Assembly: GCA_016713985.1 (NCBI GenBank)
Contig: JADJOD010000002.1
Location: 62,001-126,000, forward strand
Direction: 5' to 3'
From: Lewinellaceae bacterium
GTDB taxonomy: Bacteria > Bacteroidota > Bacteroidia > Chitinophagales > Saprospiraceae
DNA length: 64,000 nt
In this document: piece by piece, positions 1-9,869 of the stretch
How positions within the stretch are numbered: the stretch's first letter is position 1
Layout: the number at the start of each line of letters is the position of its first letter
Made by a program: the position numbers and the translations under genes
Notes under the pieces: generated by a model
Databases searched by the model: none
What the model saw: the letters and a program-made list of their open reading frames with translations, nothing else
Told to the model about the DNA's origin: nothing

Positions 1-1
1 C

Positions 2-2935
2 GAAAAAGAAGAAGTCTGGCGCCTGGAAGATACCGACCGGGATGGTGTTGCCGATGTTTCGACGAGGATTCTGAACGATTTTAACGAGGAAATATCCGAC
101 GTGGCGGGTGGTATTTTGGTGCGGGACAAGGACGTTTTTGTCGGCATTGCGCCGGACTTGTGGCGGCTGGAGGATAAAAACGGCGACGGCCTTTTGGACA
201 AAAAAACGTCGATCAGCCACGGCTACGGCGTACATATCGGTTTCGGCGGGCACAACTTGTCGGGCATCGTGGAAGGACCCGACGGGCGGATTTACTGGAA
301 CATGGGCGATATCGGCGGCAATATCACGGCATTGGACGGCAAAAAATTTGAAAACCCCAATTCGGGTTTTATCGCGCGCTCGAATCCCGACGGCAGCGAT
401 TTTGAAATATTCGCCACCGGACTGCGCAATACCCACGAGTTTGTGTTTGACGAATACGGCAACCTGATTTCCTCCGACAACGACGGCGACCATCCCGGCG
501 AAAGCGAACGGCTCGTACACATCGTGGAAGGCTCCGATGCCGGCTGGCGCTCCAACTGGCAGTACGGCAAATACACCGATCCCAAAAACAACCCCTACAA
601 AGTATGGATGGACGAAAAACTGTACCTCCCGCGCTGGGAAGGGCAGGCCGCCTACATCATTCCGCCGATTATGAATTACCACAACGGCCCGACGGGTATG
701 GTATACAACCCCGGTACGGCCTTAGGCTCCGAATGGAAAAACAAGTTTTTTTTAGTCGAATTTGTCGGCAGTCCGGCGCGTTCGCCGATCTGGTCGTTCG
801 GGCTCAAACCCAAAGGAGCCTCTTTTGAACTGGACGGCGAAAAAAACATCCTGAGCGGCATTTTGCCCACGGGTATACAATTCGGTCCCGACGGCGCATT
901 GTACATTGCCGACTGGATAAACGGCTGGGATACAAAGAATTATGGCCGTGTTTGGAAACTGGACGTGACCCCGGAAAAGAACGATCTGGCAGCGCTGAGA
1001 GCGGAAACCAAACGTTTGATGCAACTCGATTACAGCCGCCAAACGCCTGAAATATTGTATTTCCTGCTGTTCAACCCCGACCTGCGTATCCGCAAAAAAG
1101 CGCAGTTTGAATTGGTATATCGCGGGGAAAAAGGCTTCCCGTTTTTGACAAAAGCCCTGACACAAAAGGAACACCAACTCGCGCGTATTCACGGTATCTG
1201 GGGCGCCGGTCAGTTGGCCCGGCAAAATCAAAAATACGCCGCCCCGTTGTTGCCCTTGTTGAAAGACAAAGACCCGGAAATCGCCGTTCAGGCCGCCAAA
1301 ATGCTCGGCGACGCCGAGATAAAAAGCGCCGGCGACGATTTGATACCCCTGCTGCGCAGTCCACATGACCGCCTCCGGTTTTATGCGGCAGAGGCATTGG
1401 GGCAACTGGCGCACCCCGCCGCAGTTCAACCCCTGATCGACCTGCTGAAAACCAACAACGATAATGACGTGTATATCCGCCATGCGGCCGTTTTGGCCCT
1501 GGCGCGTATCGGAAAAACGGAACCGGTGATCGCTTTGGCCACCAGCCCCGACAAGGCTTTGCGCACCGCCGCCGTGTTGGTGCTCCGTCGCCTGAAAAAC
1601 GACAATGTCGCCTTGTTTTTGAACGATCCCGACGAGTACATCGCAGCGGAAGCAGCCCGGGCGATCAACGACGATTGGTCCATTCCGGCGGCTTTGCCCG
1701 CTTTGGCAGCCGTATTGAAGGAAAAACGATTCGCTTCCGAACCTTTGTTGCGACGCGCCATCAACGCCGCCTTGCGGGTGGGTGGCGAAAAGGAACTGGA
1801 TTTACTGATTGCATTTTCGGGCAGAACCGACCTCAACGATGAGGTTAAGGCAGAGGCATTGGCCGCTTTGGGCACCTGGACAAAACCTTCCGTTTTGGAT
1901 CGTGTCGACGGGCGTTACCGGGGCCCTGTGGAACGAGAACCTTCCCTTATCCGGCGCAAACTTCAACCACACCTCCCCCGTTTTTTAAAAGAAAAAAATC
2001 CCGAAACCATCGTGGCGGTAGCCGGATTGCTGGCCAATCTCGACATCGCGGACGCAAACGAACAATTGGCCAACATGTACGCCGAAATACACGAAAGCAA
2101 GGTAAAAATGGCCATTTTGCCCGCCCTGGACCGCCTGAAATATACAAAAATGGAGGGCCTGATCAAACGTGGTATGGAGGATAGTGATGAAAACGTACGC
2201 ACGGTCGCCCTGGGTTTGTTGAACAATTCAAATGTTTCAAAAGAAAACCTGCCGGCTATTGTAAACACCATTTTTGCAAAAGGAGGTATCCGGGAACAGC
2301 AACAGATGCTGGTGGTGCTGGGCAAATTGGACCTGGATAAAACCTCGGCCGTATTGGAAAACCTGATCGGACAAATGCGGGATAAAAAAATATCACCCGA
2401 TTTAAACCTGGAGTTGAAAGAAGCCGTGGAAGCCTCGGGCTCTGCCGCGCTTAAAGCGCAGTGGGCGGCATTAACACCCAACCCTTCACTCATCGACGAA
2501 TACGCGGAAGTTTTGTTCGGCGGCAACCCGCAAACCGGTGAACATCTTTTTACATACAACCCGACAGCACAATGTATGCGTTGCCATGCCAACGGAATCG
2601 ACGGAGGTACGGTGGGGCCGCCGCTGACCCATATCGGGAGCCAGTTGTCCCGGGAACAAATTCTGCTGGCGCTGATAGACCCCGGCGCCCGGTTAGCGCC
2701 CGGATACGGCAACGTTACCCTGAAACTCAAAGACGGGCAGGAGGTATTCGGGGTTTTGGCCAAAGAAACAGCCGACGCCCTGACCCTCACAACTTCTGAC
2801 GCCGAACCGCTGGTCATTCCCGTTTCCAGGATTGAAAAAAGGACCAATCTGCCTTCCAGTATGCCCGCAGTGGGCGCCGTTTTATCCAAACGGGAACTGC
2901 GCGATATCGTGGCGTTTCTGGTTACGCTGGAATGA
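2..2935 (+). CDS. PVC-type haem-binding propeller/HEAT dehydrogenase (5' end outside window)
   Basis: The reading frame is open from base 2, so the start lies before the window; a GTG at 101 is only an internal codon. The N-terminal part looks like a soluble glucose/sorbosone dehydrogenase-type beta-propeller (repeated DxxGDG-like turns such as DKNGDGLLD). The middle, from about 1000 to 2480, is alpha-helical with HEAT-like repeats. The C-terminal ~130 residues form a cytochrome c-like haem domain with a CMRCH motif at 2573-2587. This order is that of the putative membrane-bound dehydrogenase / haem-binding family (TIGR02603-type), common in Planctomycetes and Bacteroidota. These are thought to oxidise sugars or alcohols in the periplasm and pass electrons to a c-type haem. 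The substrate cannot be read from the sequence. It converges on dabB. Confidence 0.85.
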   Translation, partial: EKEEVWRLEDTDRDGVADVSTRILNDFNEEISDVAGGILVRDKDVFVGIAPDLWRLEDKNGDGLLDKKTSISHGYGVHIGFGGHNLSGIVEGPDGRIYWNMGDIGGNITALDGKKFENPNSGFIARSNPDGSDFEIFATGLRNTHEFVFDEYGNLISSDNDGDHPGESERLVHIVEGSDAGWRSNWQYGKYTDPKNNPYKVWMDEKLYLPRWEGQAAYIIPPIMNYHNGPTGMVYNPGTALGSEWKNKFFLVEFVGSPARSPIWSFGLKPKGASFELDGEKNILSGILPTGIQFGPDGALYIADWINGWDTKNYGRVWKLDVTPEKNDLAALRAETKRLMQLDYSRQTPEILYFLLFNPDLRIRKKAQFELVYRGEKGFPFLTKALTQKEHQLARIHGIWGAGQLARQNQKYAAPLLPLLKDKDPEIAVQAAKMLGDAEIKSAGDDLIPLLRSPHDRLRFYAAEALGQLAHPAAVQPLIDLLKTNNDNDVYIRHAAVLALARIGKTEPVIALATSPDKALRTAAVLVLRRLKNDNVALFLNDPDEYIAAEAARAINDDWSIPAALPALAAVLKEKRFASEPLLRRAINAALRVGGEKELDLLIAFSGRTDLNDEVKAEALAALGTWTKPSVLDRVDGRYRGPVEREPSLIRRKLQPHLPRFLKEKNPETIVAVAGLLANLDIADANEQLANMYAEIHESKVKMAILPALDRLKYTKMEGLIKRGMEDSDENVRTVALGLLNNSNVSKENLPAIVNTIFAKGGIREQQQMLVVLGKLDLDKTSAVLENLIGQMRDKKISPDLNLELKEAVEASGSAALKAQWAALTPNPSLIDEYAEVLFGGNPQTGEHLFTYNPTAQCMRCHANGIDGGTVGPPLTHIGSQLSREQILLALIDPGARLAPGYGNVTLKLKDGQEVFGVLAKETADALTLTTSDAEPLVIPVSRIEKRTNLPSSMPAVGAVLSKRELRDIVAFLVTLE

Positions 2936-2955
2936 TGTTCCGGGCGAACTACTAA

Positions 2956-2986
2956 TTCATAGTCTCACTTCGAGTGAGACTATGAA
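2956..2986. terminator. Perfect 14-bp hairpin between convergent genes
   Basis: The arms TTCATAGTCTCACT (2956-2969) and their exact complement (2973-2986) flank a TCG loop. It lies 20 bp after the dehydrogenase stop and 24 bp beyond the repaired dabB stop, so it could serve as a bidirectional terminator. There is no T-tract. A further GTGAGACT follows at about 2994. The core ACTTCGAGT recurs inverted in the repeat at 29087, so this may instead be a dispersed palindrome reused as a terminator. Confidence 0.55.
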
Positions 2987-3010
2987 TCCTCAAGGTGAGA
3001 CTTTGACTAC

Positions 3011-4883
3011 TTATGACGATTTAAAAGCAATCGGGTGGTATGCTTTTTTGTGTTGGCCGAGGAAAATCCGGGTGTAAATCCGCAAAAGGGTCAGTTCCAG
3101 GAATAAAAAAATTCAATCCCATTAACATCACCAGCACCATTTGGTCGGCGTTCACGTGGGTGAACATCAGGTCGATTCCGATAAAACCCGGCGTGATCGG
3201 AAATCCGGAAAAGGCCAGACAGGAAATCAAAAACACCAACGCAAGCCCCCGCTGTTCGTAGCTGTGCCCGTGATACCGGTCCAGGCTGATATCGCCTTCC
3301 AGTGTTTTGATTTTATGCAGGCAAAAATACCCGACCCCGGCCGCCGCCAAAGAGCCGCCGAGATAAAAGCCGAGTTGATGCAATTCAAAATGTTTGTTCC
3401 ATAAAATGGACAATGCCGTAAAAAACTGGCTGAACAACACTAAAATCCACGCGCGCCGGGCATCGGCGCGCTCGGTAAAGGCATTTAAAACCATAAAAAG
3501 TGCAAGCGCCGAAAAAAACACGGGCAGATACCCGTGCAGATGGACCTCCAATGCTTTATGGAAGAAAAACCAGCCGGTACCCGCCGCGAGAAGAATCGCC
3601 CAGACGGCAATTCCCCACGGCCGGTGGAGAAACGACAATTTGTTGCCGGCCCATTTAAAGGGATTCCACAAATTAGCGGTACAACAAAAAATCGAAGTTC
3701 CATTCCTTGACGTTTAATACATAAACGGAATATTTAATCCTTTCAAACAGCGAATTTTGGATAGTTGAATCCCGCTTGACGAAGTGAAAGAACATATCGT
3801 GTATCAGGTAATTCAATACCGAGGGCGAAACGAGCAATTGATACGTTCTTAAAAAAGCGTTTCCCGCAAAATGGACCAGGGCGAGTACGTGAAAACCAAG
3901 GGCAATTTCCACAAAAATCAGCCCGATCTGGGCAATGGAAGAATACGCAATCTGGGTTTTTACGGAAGACTGCACCCGCGCGATACCGGAAGCAATCAGG
4001 CTGGTAGTGAGGCCGATGGCAATAATAATTCCCTTCCACAATACCTCCTGCCCCCAGAAAGAATAGGTTCGCAACAATAAAAAGACCCCGATATGAACGG
4101 AAAGGGAGCCGTAAAAAATTGCGCTGGACGTGGTGGGCCCCTCCATAGCCCTCGGCAGCCAGGTGGAAAAGGGCAATTGGGCCGATTTGATCACCGCCGC
4201 GATCAGGATCATGGCGGCAATAAACATCGCCAGGGGGTAGTGCTGCTGAAATTGCTGCTGCACCACCCCGGCCTGGTCCCACTCGGCAAACGTGATGTTT
4301 TTATGCCATAAATGGTGGCTCATCCACATCGCAAGGATCAAACAAATATCGCCGAGCCGGTAAAAAGAGAGGACTTTAAATCCGTTTTTCACCGGCAAAT
4401 AACGGTCGCGGTAAAATGCGATCAGTAAAAAAGACGTGATACCCAATATTTCCCAGCCGATAAAAAGTGTCTCAAAGTTCCCGGAGAACACAATCAGGTT
4501 GTAACCGGTAAAAAAAAAGCCAGCAGGGTGCTGAAAAAACGTTTAAACCCTTCCTCCCGGTGCATGTAATACCGGCTGAAAACGGCCACCAAGCAAGTTA
4601 ACACAACACCCACCAGGGCAAAAACTGCCGTTACCCGGTCAAAATAATAGTCAATGAAAAATTCAAACTCCGGGCTTTTGTACAGTACGAATTGTTTAAA
4701 ATCCAGCGTCGGGCTATTGCTCCAGCCCCACCAGGCAATAAAAGCCAGGGTTCCTGCCAGGTGTATGCCGGTAGTGGCAATAGTAATACCGGACAAAACG
4801 GCTTCCTGCTTACGCGGCACGAGCAGGCTGGCAAGGAACCCAACCAAAGGAATAACAATAAAAAACTGAAGTGTCTCCTGCAT
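3011..4883 (-). pseudogene. dabB: dabB, NuoL-like membrane subunit of the DAB inorganic-carbon pump, interrupted by three frameshifts
   Basis: Multi-spanning protein of the proton-conducting NuoL/MrpA family. It directly follows dabA (8 bases between dabA stop and the ATG at 4883), which identifies it as the membrane partner of DabA rather than a complex I subunit. The frame breaks three times. At the A9 run 4510-4518 one more base restores GYNLIVFSGNFETLFIGWEI. Near 3674 one extra base creates a stop just before NLWNPFKW. In the A7 run 3105-3111 one base too many replaces a hydrophobic tail (LFLELTLLRIYTRIFLG) by a non-membrane one. Repairing all three gives 623 residues and a stop at 3011, a normal family length. 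The pieces now open are about 4494-4931, 3673-4491 and 3021-3671. Sequencing error is more likely than decay because dabA is intact. Confidence 0.8.
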
Positions 4884-4890
4884 GAATAAA

Positions 4891-7539
4891 TCAGTTGAGC
4901 GCGTAAACTGGAAGATTTTCCTTAGTGGCATCCGCGATTTGATTGGTTTCCATTTCGTTCGCAGATTCGATCAGCGTATGGATATCCAATACGGTTGCGG
5001 TATGTTTGGTCAAAGGAACATATTTTTGAAACCCACCATTTTTAAAATAATGAAAATCACCTGTTTCCGGATGAACTGCCACCAAATGAACCCATTCATT
5101 GATAAACCACTCATACATATCGGGGGCGGACTGGATCGTCTTTAATACGATCTCCGGGAAGTGTTCCACTATGATCAGCAGGCGAACCGGGTCGTGTACT
5201 TCGATCATCTGCACGGGAAGCCCGGGCCTCAAATCGCCGTCGCTGCTGTTGGCCACGCCGAACAGTCCCATCACGTTGTGCGGCAGTTTGGTGCCTGCGC
5301 CCAGTTTGTAGTTATCCACCCTCGAAAAATAGTATTCCAGGTTAATACCTCCACAAACGGGTCCGAGTGGCCGCATGATGTTTGGAAGCACCTTGCCTTC
5401 CGGATCGGTCCGGTAATCGTAGGAATTCAGGAATGCACGCCGGTCCAGAAACAATCCTTTGGTCATATCCCGGCGCCCAACGATACAAAGGGTGTTGGTG
5501 CCGTGGCCCAGTTCCGGCCGGGGTTCGAACAGGGAAACCGAGCGGTTTTTGATCGCCTTCCGGATCTTGTTGATGGGCATTTTGGTATTGATGGATGCAA
5601 AGCGCCTGGATCGTTCTTTGGCATTGAGATCCAGCGCATTTTCAAATGACTTTTTGTTTTGCAGGTGCAGGCCGGCATTTTTTGCATTCAACAGGTCATC
5701 GTCAAAAAACCGGATTTCATCGGCCGCGGTATCGTGCAAACCGCCTATAAACTGTGTTTCTGCCGGGATTTCAACACCTTTTGTGCGCAAAACCTCGCGT
5801 ACTTTGGGGTAATTGGCCATAAAAGCAAAAACCCGGGCGTTGACCGAACCCGGCCTTCCGCTGCAAGCGCCGCAATCGTGCGCCCCGTGGTGGGGGTTGT
5901 TGGCGCTGCTCGAACCGTGTGCAATGACATAAATAAGGGGTGCAAAATGCTTTATCAAGCCCATGCCTCGCAATTGGCCTTCCACCCGCGCCGCCATTTC
6001 CTCTACCGTAAAACCGATCTGCAATCCGTTTTCCCGGTCGTCGGTGCTGATATTTTCAATGGTCAGTTGCGCGTTGTCATCCATGTGGGCATAGGCATTG
6101 GAGATCGCGGGGCTCATTTTGGGGCGGAAAAGATTCAAAAATGTGCGAATTCCGGCCCAAAAACCCAATGTGACGGATAAAAGAAATCCCGGCAGCAGAG
6201 CATGAGTGTGGCTGGTATACAACAACTCGTGTTTCCTTTTTTCAGTCCCGCCAAATTCCTTGATCAGGTATTTGGGGGTGACCGGCGCAGGGCAAAGTTT
6301 TTCATAAAACCTGCCATGCTCCGGCTGGAAGTAGAATTCCACCCCAAAAAAGCCGGGGGCGCCGAGGGTTTCGCAGGCGGGGTCCACCGATTCGATGTGC
6401 CGACGCATGGAGCATTCCCGTTCGTCAATGCAAAAAATAGCCTGAAAACTTTTTTGGGCAGGTGCTGGCCGGGAGTTTTTATTGCCGGCGCCGAGACCCG
6501 CAAGCACTTCGTCGTAATAACTCCACTCGAAAGCATCCTGCCAAAGGGAAAAAACTTCCTGTAATTCGCTGGAAGGAACCTCGTCAAACAGGTTTACCGG
6601 TTCTGCGGTAACACGACTGCACAAGGGCGTCCAGTTTTTACCAAAATAATAATCGAGCACATCAATCTCCAGCAACAATTCAAATACGATCAGATCGCGC
6701 AGCGATATTTTTCTTTTATCGAGCAGGGCTTCCGGATTATCTTCCACTGCGGAGACGAATCCCGACCAGCCCTGGTGACTGAACTGCTGGTCAAAGAGGT
6801 ACTGCTCGTAATAATCTTCGTCGCCAACCACGATTTTCAACAGGCTGCTGATACTGCAACTTCCGTGCAGTAACAGGTTTTTTGCCCTTTTTGATTTGAA
6901 AAAACTGGCAAAGCCGTTGTTTTCCAAAGCGATCAGGGTTGCCAAAAAACCCTTTTCATCCGTTGGAAATTGCCAGGTGGAAATTCCCTGGTCCAGATAA
7001 CTGCACAACACCCGGAAAAGAATCGGTTGAACATGCGCGTCCAGGTCAATTTTATACTGACTTTTCCAATGTGCCCGCAGCGAACCGATCCTGGCAGCAT
7101 TCGAGGTATCGTATTGTTTGTAAGTCAGCCTTTCTTTCCATTGAGCCAACCCGTCGGCGCCCTTTTTTTCGCCGATGATCCGGTCCAGAACGTCTTCCCT
7201 GATACGTCCGTCCTTGTACAATTGGCGGTACTCCTGAAGTTGGAGCGTAACCTGGTAGCCAAAAATTTTTGAGGCCTTAAAAATGGCTTTATAAAATTTC
7301 AGGTGCTGGTAGGCGTGCAGGGAATTGTGGTGAATAAAATCTTTCAGCGCCGACTGAGAAGGCAGGTAATGCCTCAGTTCGTGCAAAACATGCTTCTCGT
7401 CAAACACACTCTGCAAAACGGTTGTATTGAACAACTGTCCGGGAGCCGGTTGAGTAAGTACGTCCACGTTGGACTCATTGAAGCCGTGATTCGTGCTAAA
7501 ACGTAAGATATCCATGTTATTAAATTTTGAGTTGAGCAT
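4891..7539 (-). CDS. dabA: DabA, DUF2309 zinc carbonic anhydrase-like subunit of the DAB CO2 pump
   Basis: An 882-residue protein of the UPF0753/DUF2309 family. DabA is a cytoplasmic, beta-carbonic-anhydrase-like subunit that makes CO2 hydration one-way when coupled to the cation flux of DabB. The zinc site is visible: Cys370 and Asp372 in CIDERE, His541 in AHGSSSANNPHH, and Cys556 in DCGACSG. Their spacing matches the four ligands known for Halothiobacillus DabA (351/353/524/539) to within two residues. The start at 7539 is the first ATG; an ATG eight codons later (MDILRF) is equally possible. It sits third in a minus-strand operon after sulP and carbonic anhydrase, so the operon's job is uptake and trapping of inorganic carbon. 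Confidence 0.92.
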   Translation of the reverse strand: MLNSKFNNMDILRFSTNHGFNESNVDVLTQPAPGQLFNTTVLQSVFDEKHVLHELRHYLPSQSALKDFIHHNSLHAYQHLKFYKAIFKASKIFGYQVTLQLQEYRQLYKDGRIREDVLDRIIGEKKGADGLAQWKERLTYKQYDTSNAARIGSLRAHWKSQYKIDLDAHVQPILFRVLCSYLDQGISTWQFPTDEKGFLATLIALENNGFASFFKSKRAKNLLLHGSCSISSLLKIVVGDEDYYEQYLFDQQFSHQGWSGFVSAVEDNPEALLDKRKISLRDLIVFELLLEIDVLDYYFGKNWTPLCSRVTAEPVNLFDEVPSSELQEVFSLWQDAFEWSYYDEVLAGLGAGNKNSRPAPAQKSFQAIFCIDERECSMRRHIESVDPACETLGAPGFFGVEFYFQPEHGRFYEKLCPAPVTPKYLIKEFGGTEKRKHELLYTSHTHALLPGFLLSVTLGFWAGIRTFLNLFRPKMSPAISNAYAHMDDNAQLTIENISTDDRENGLQIGFTVEEMAARVEGQLRGMGLIKHFAPLIYVIAHGSSSANNPHHGAHDCGACSGRPGSVNARVFAFMANYPKVREVLRTKGVEIPAETQFIGGLHDTAADEIRFFDDDLLNAKNAGLHLQNKKSFENALDLNAKERSRRFASINTKMPINKIRKAIKNRSVSLFEPRPELGHGTNTLCIVGRRDMTKGLFLDRRAFLNSYDYRTDPEGKVLPNIMRPLGPVCGGINLEYYFSRVDNYKLGAGTKLPHNVMGLFGVANSSDGDLRPGLPVQMIEVHDPVRLLIIVEHFPEIVLKTIQSAPDMYEWFINEWVHLVAVHPETGDFHYFKNGGFQKYVPLTKHTATVLDIHTLIESANEMETNQIADATKENLPVYALN

Positions 7540-7553
7540 TGTTTAGAGCCGAG

Positions 7554-7591
7554 CCGAAAAACCTCCTTTTCAAGCCAATGGAGGTTTTCGG
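7554..7591 (-). promoter_or_regulatory. Intercistronic hairpin between carbonic anhydrase and dabA
   Basis: CCGAAAAACCTCC (7554-7566) and GGAGGTTTTCGG (7580-7591) can pair over 12 bp with one bulge and a 13-base loop. It lies in the 60-bp gap between the carbonic anhydrase stop and the dabA start. It might be an mRNA-stability or partial-termination element setting the ratio of upstream to downstream products; no T-tract supports full termination. Confidence 0.45.
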
Positions 7592-7599
7592 ATAGGCGC

Positions 7600-8274
7600 T
7601 TAATTCGTCTGCACTTTTATTTCTTTTTTGTTGGAAGTCCAGGTGTCGGGTAAAAAATCGACCAGGCCTGTCTCCAGATTATGTTTGGCGCCGATGATGG
7701 CGACCTCCCCCTTTTCGATCAATTGTTCGAGAATATAACTGCGGTTGACGATCGCCTTTACCGAGCGTTTGATGTTGAGGGTAGTCACGTTTTCCACAAA
7801 TTCGGGGTTCCCGGAATTCCGCTTGTTTGATTCGATCGTCTCGGTTTCCTCATAAACAGCGGGTTGTATTTTTGACAACAACTCAGTGAGGTTGCCCATT
7901 TCCACGTGATCGCAGGCGCCTTTGATTGCGCCGCAGTTGGTGTGGCCAAGCACGACGATCAGTTTGGACCCCGCCACCTTGCAGGCGAATTCGAGGCTGC
8001 CCAGGATGTCGGTGTTGACCACGTTTCCGGCAATACGAATGGAAAATATGTCGCCTAAGCCCTGATCGAATATCAACTCGGCAGAAGTGCGGCTGTCGAT
8101 ACAACTCAATATCACGGCAAAAGGCCACTGGCCTTCGCGGGTATCGTTGGCCTGCTGCAGCAGGTTGCGGTTTACTTTTAGATTATTGACAAACCGCAGG
8201 TTGCCTTCTTTGAGAAACTCCAGCGCTTTTGCCGGTGTGATGGAAGCCTGGGTTTCCGATGTATGTACTTTCAT
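7600..8274 (-). CDS. Beta-class carbonic anhydrase
   Basis: A 224-residue beta-carbonic anhydrase, interconverting CO2 and bicarbonate. The zinc ligands Cys58, His111 and Cys114 are present (SCIDSR; GHTNCGA) together with the Asp60-Arg62 dyad. No signal peptide is visible, so it should be cytoplasmic. The gene lies between sulP (20-bp gap) and dabA on the same strand, a frequent arrangement in which transporter-delivered bicarbonate and the DAB product are balanced in the cytoplasm. An enzyme free in the cytoplasm would work against a CO2-concentrating pump unless the aim is bicarbonate supply for carboxylases, which suits a heterotroph (inference). Confidence 0.92.
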   Translation of the reverse strand: MKVHTSETQASITPAKALEFLKEGNLRFVNNLKVNRNLLQQANDTREGQWPFAVILSCIDSRTSAELIFDQGLGDIFSIRIAGNVVNTDILGSLEFACKVAGSKLIVVLGHTNCGAIKGACDHVEMGNLTELLSKIQPAVYEETETIESNKRNSGNPEFVENVTTLNIKRSVKAIVNRSYILEQLIEKGEVAIIGAKHNLETGLVDFLPDTWTSNKKEIKVQTN

Positions 8275-8294
8275 ATTTGACTGGTTCGTGTTTT

Positions 8295-9869
8295 TTAGTG
8301 GGAAGTAACGTGTTGTACGGCGAATTCCATTTTGTACTCGTCTTTAAAGCCCGTAATTGACACCTGGATGTTTTTGTCCTTCGAGCCGATGGTCAAAAAA
8401 TCCCGGATCAATTGCAGTACATCGTGGTCGATATAAAAAGTATCGGATGCATCGATGACGAGTTTGCTGTTTTTGGGCAAGTGATTCAGGGTTTGTTTGA
8501 TGGCTGCTTTGTTTAAAAATGACACTTCCTGAGCGAGTTTAATCGTGATCGTCTCGCCCTCGTGATGCGCTTCTTTTTCGAAGAAATAAGCCAGTTTCAA
8601 ATTGGCCCTCAAAATGTAGAACACGCTCACTACCAGGCCGATACCAACGCCTTTCAGTAAATCGGTAAACACTACTGCCACAACGGTTGCGAAAAAAGGC
8701 ACATACTGATACTTGCCGTTATTCCACATATGCCTGAACACCGAGGGGCTCGCCAGTTTGTAGCCGATCATCAATAGGATCGCCGCGAGGCAGGCCAGCG
8801 GAATTTTATTCAGCACGGTAGGAATGGTCAGCACGGCGATCAATAAAAATATGCCGTGTGCAATGGTGGCTACTTTGGTTCGTCCGCCCGAATTGATATT
8901 GGCAGAGTTTCTGACAATGACGGAAGTCATCGGGATGCCGCCTGCGAGGCCGCTCAGGATATTGCCGGCGCCTTGTGCAAACAATTCCCGGTTGGTGTTG
9001 GTGAACCGTTTCAGCGGATCAAGTTTGTCGGCCGCTTCAATACACAAAAGGGTTTCGATACTGGCAACAACGGCGATGGTGATGGCAACGATCCAGACCG
9101 CCGGGTTTAACAAGGCGGAGAAATCGGGACGTGAAAACTGTCCGACAAAATCGTCAAATGATTTCGGGATGGGCAGATTGACTAAGTGCTCCTGGGAAAT
9201 GACCAGGTCGGAACCGGTGGACTTGAACACCTCGTTGATAATAACACCGGCGATAACAGCCACCAGCGCCCCCGGCACCACTTTCAGGTTTTTCAAAAAA
9301 GCGACCTTGTTAAAAGCAATCAGAATCGTCAGAGAAACCAGCGTGATGATGATAGCGCCGAAATGGAAATAATTGATCGCGTCGATGATCGCTGAAAAGG
9401 TGTTGTGCCCCGTTCCTTTTTCGATAAAGAAAAAGTCGCCTTCGTTATCCACATCGTAGCCTACAGCATGAGGTAATTGTTTGAGTATGATGATAATACC
9501 AATCGCCGTGAGCATACCTTCGATCACATTGGAAGGGAAATAGTTGGAGATGGTGCCTGCCTTGACGATTCCCAGCAGGATTTGAAGGACGCCCGCCAGA
9601 ACAACCGCCAGCAAAAACGTCTCATACGAACCCAGGCTGCTGATCGCGGCCAGTACGATGGCCGTAAGTCCGGCAGCCGGCCCCGTAACACTCAGTTGGG
9701 AATGGCTTAGCAGCCCCACCACAATGCCGCCGATAACGCCGGAAATAACGCCGGCAAACAAGGGCGCTCCACTTGCCAGGGCTATACCCAGGCACAAGGG
9801 AAGCGCAACGAGGAACACCACTACACCGGATTGAATATCCGTTTTAAAATAGGCTGATTTGTTGTCCAT
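8295..9869 (-). CDS. SulP-family anion transporter with STAS domain (probable bicarbonate transporter)
   Basis: A SulP transporter of 524 residues from the ATG at 9869 (MDNKSAYFKTDIQSG); the frame is open 24 codons further upstream but those residues do not look like SulP. The N-terminal two-thirds holds the many hydrophobic spans, including the early SVTGPAAGLTAIV and AGGIPMTSVIVRNSANINSG conserved stretches. The last ~110 residues form a cytoplasmic STAS domain (LVIDASDTFYIDHD). SulP proteins carry sulfate, bicarbonate or dicarboxylates. The carbonic anhydrase and dabAB genes behind it make bicarbonate the likely substrate, as in BicA-type transporters. It heads the carbon-uptake operon. 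Confidence 0.88.
   Translation of the reverse strand: MDNKSAYFKTDIQSGVVVFLVALPLCLGIALASGAPLFAGVISGVIGGIVVGLLSHSQLSVTGPAAGLTAIVLAAISSLGSYETFLLAVVLAGVLQILLGIVKAGTISNYFPSNVIEGMLTAIGIIIILKQLPHAVGYDVDNEGDFFFIEKGTGHNTFSAIIDAINYFHFGAIIITLVSLTILIAFNKVAFLKNLKVVPGALVAVIAGVIINEVFKSTGSDLVISQEHLVNLPIPKSFDDFVGQFSRPDFSALLNPAVWIVAITIAVVASIETLLCIEAADKLDPLKRFTNTNRELFAQGAGNILSGLAGGIPMTSVIVRNSANINSGGRTKVATIAHGIFLLIAVLTIPTVLNKIPLACLAAILLMIGYKLASPSVFRHMWNNGKYQYVPFFATVVAVVFTDLLKGVGIGLVVSVFYILRANLKLAYFFEKEAHHEGETITIKLAQEVSFLNKAAIKQTLNHLPKNSKLVIDASDTFYIDHDVLQLIRDFLTIGSKDKNIQVSITGFKDEYKMEFAVQHVTSH

Noticed and set aside
1963..2889. Long minus-strand frame within the haem-binding dehydrogenase
   Set aside because: Opposite to a well-supported coding region, with low-complexity Ser-rich translation.
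3011..4883. A separate NADH dehydrogenase subunit gene
   Set aside because: Position directly after dabA and the absence of other nuo genes identify it as dabB; the three open pieces are one gene broken by indels.
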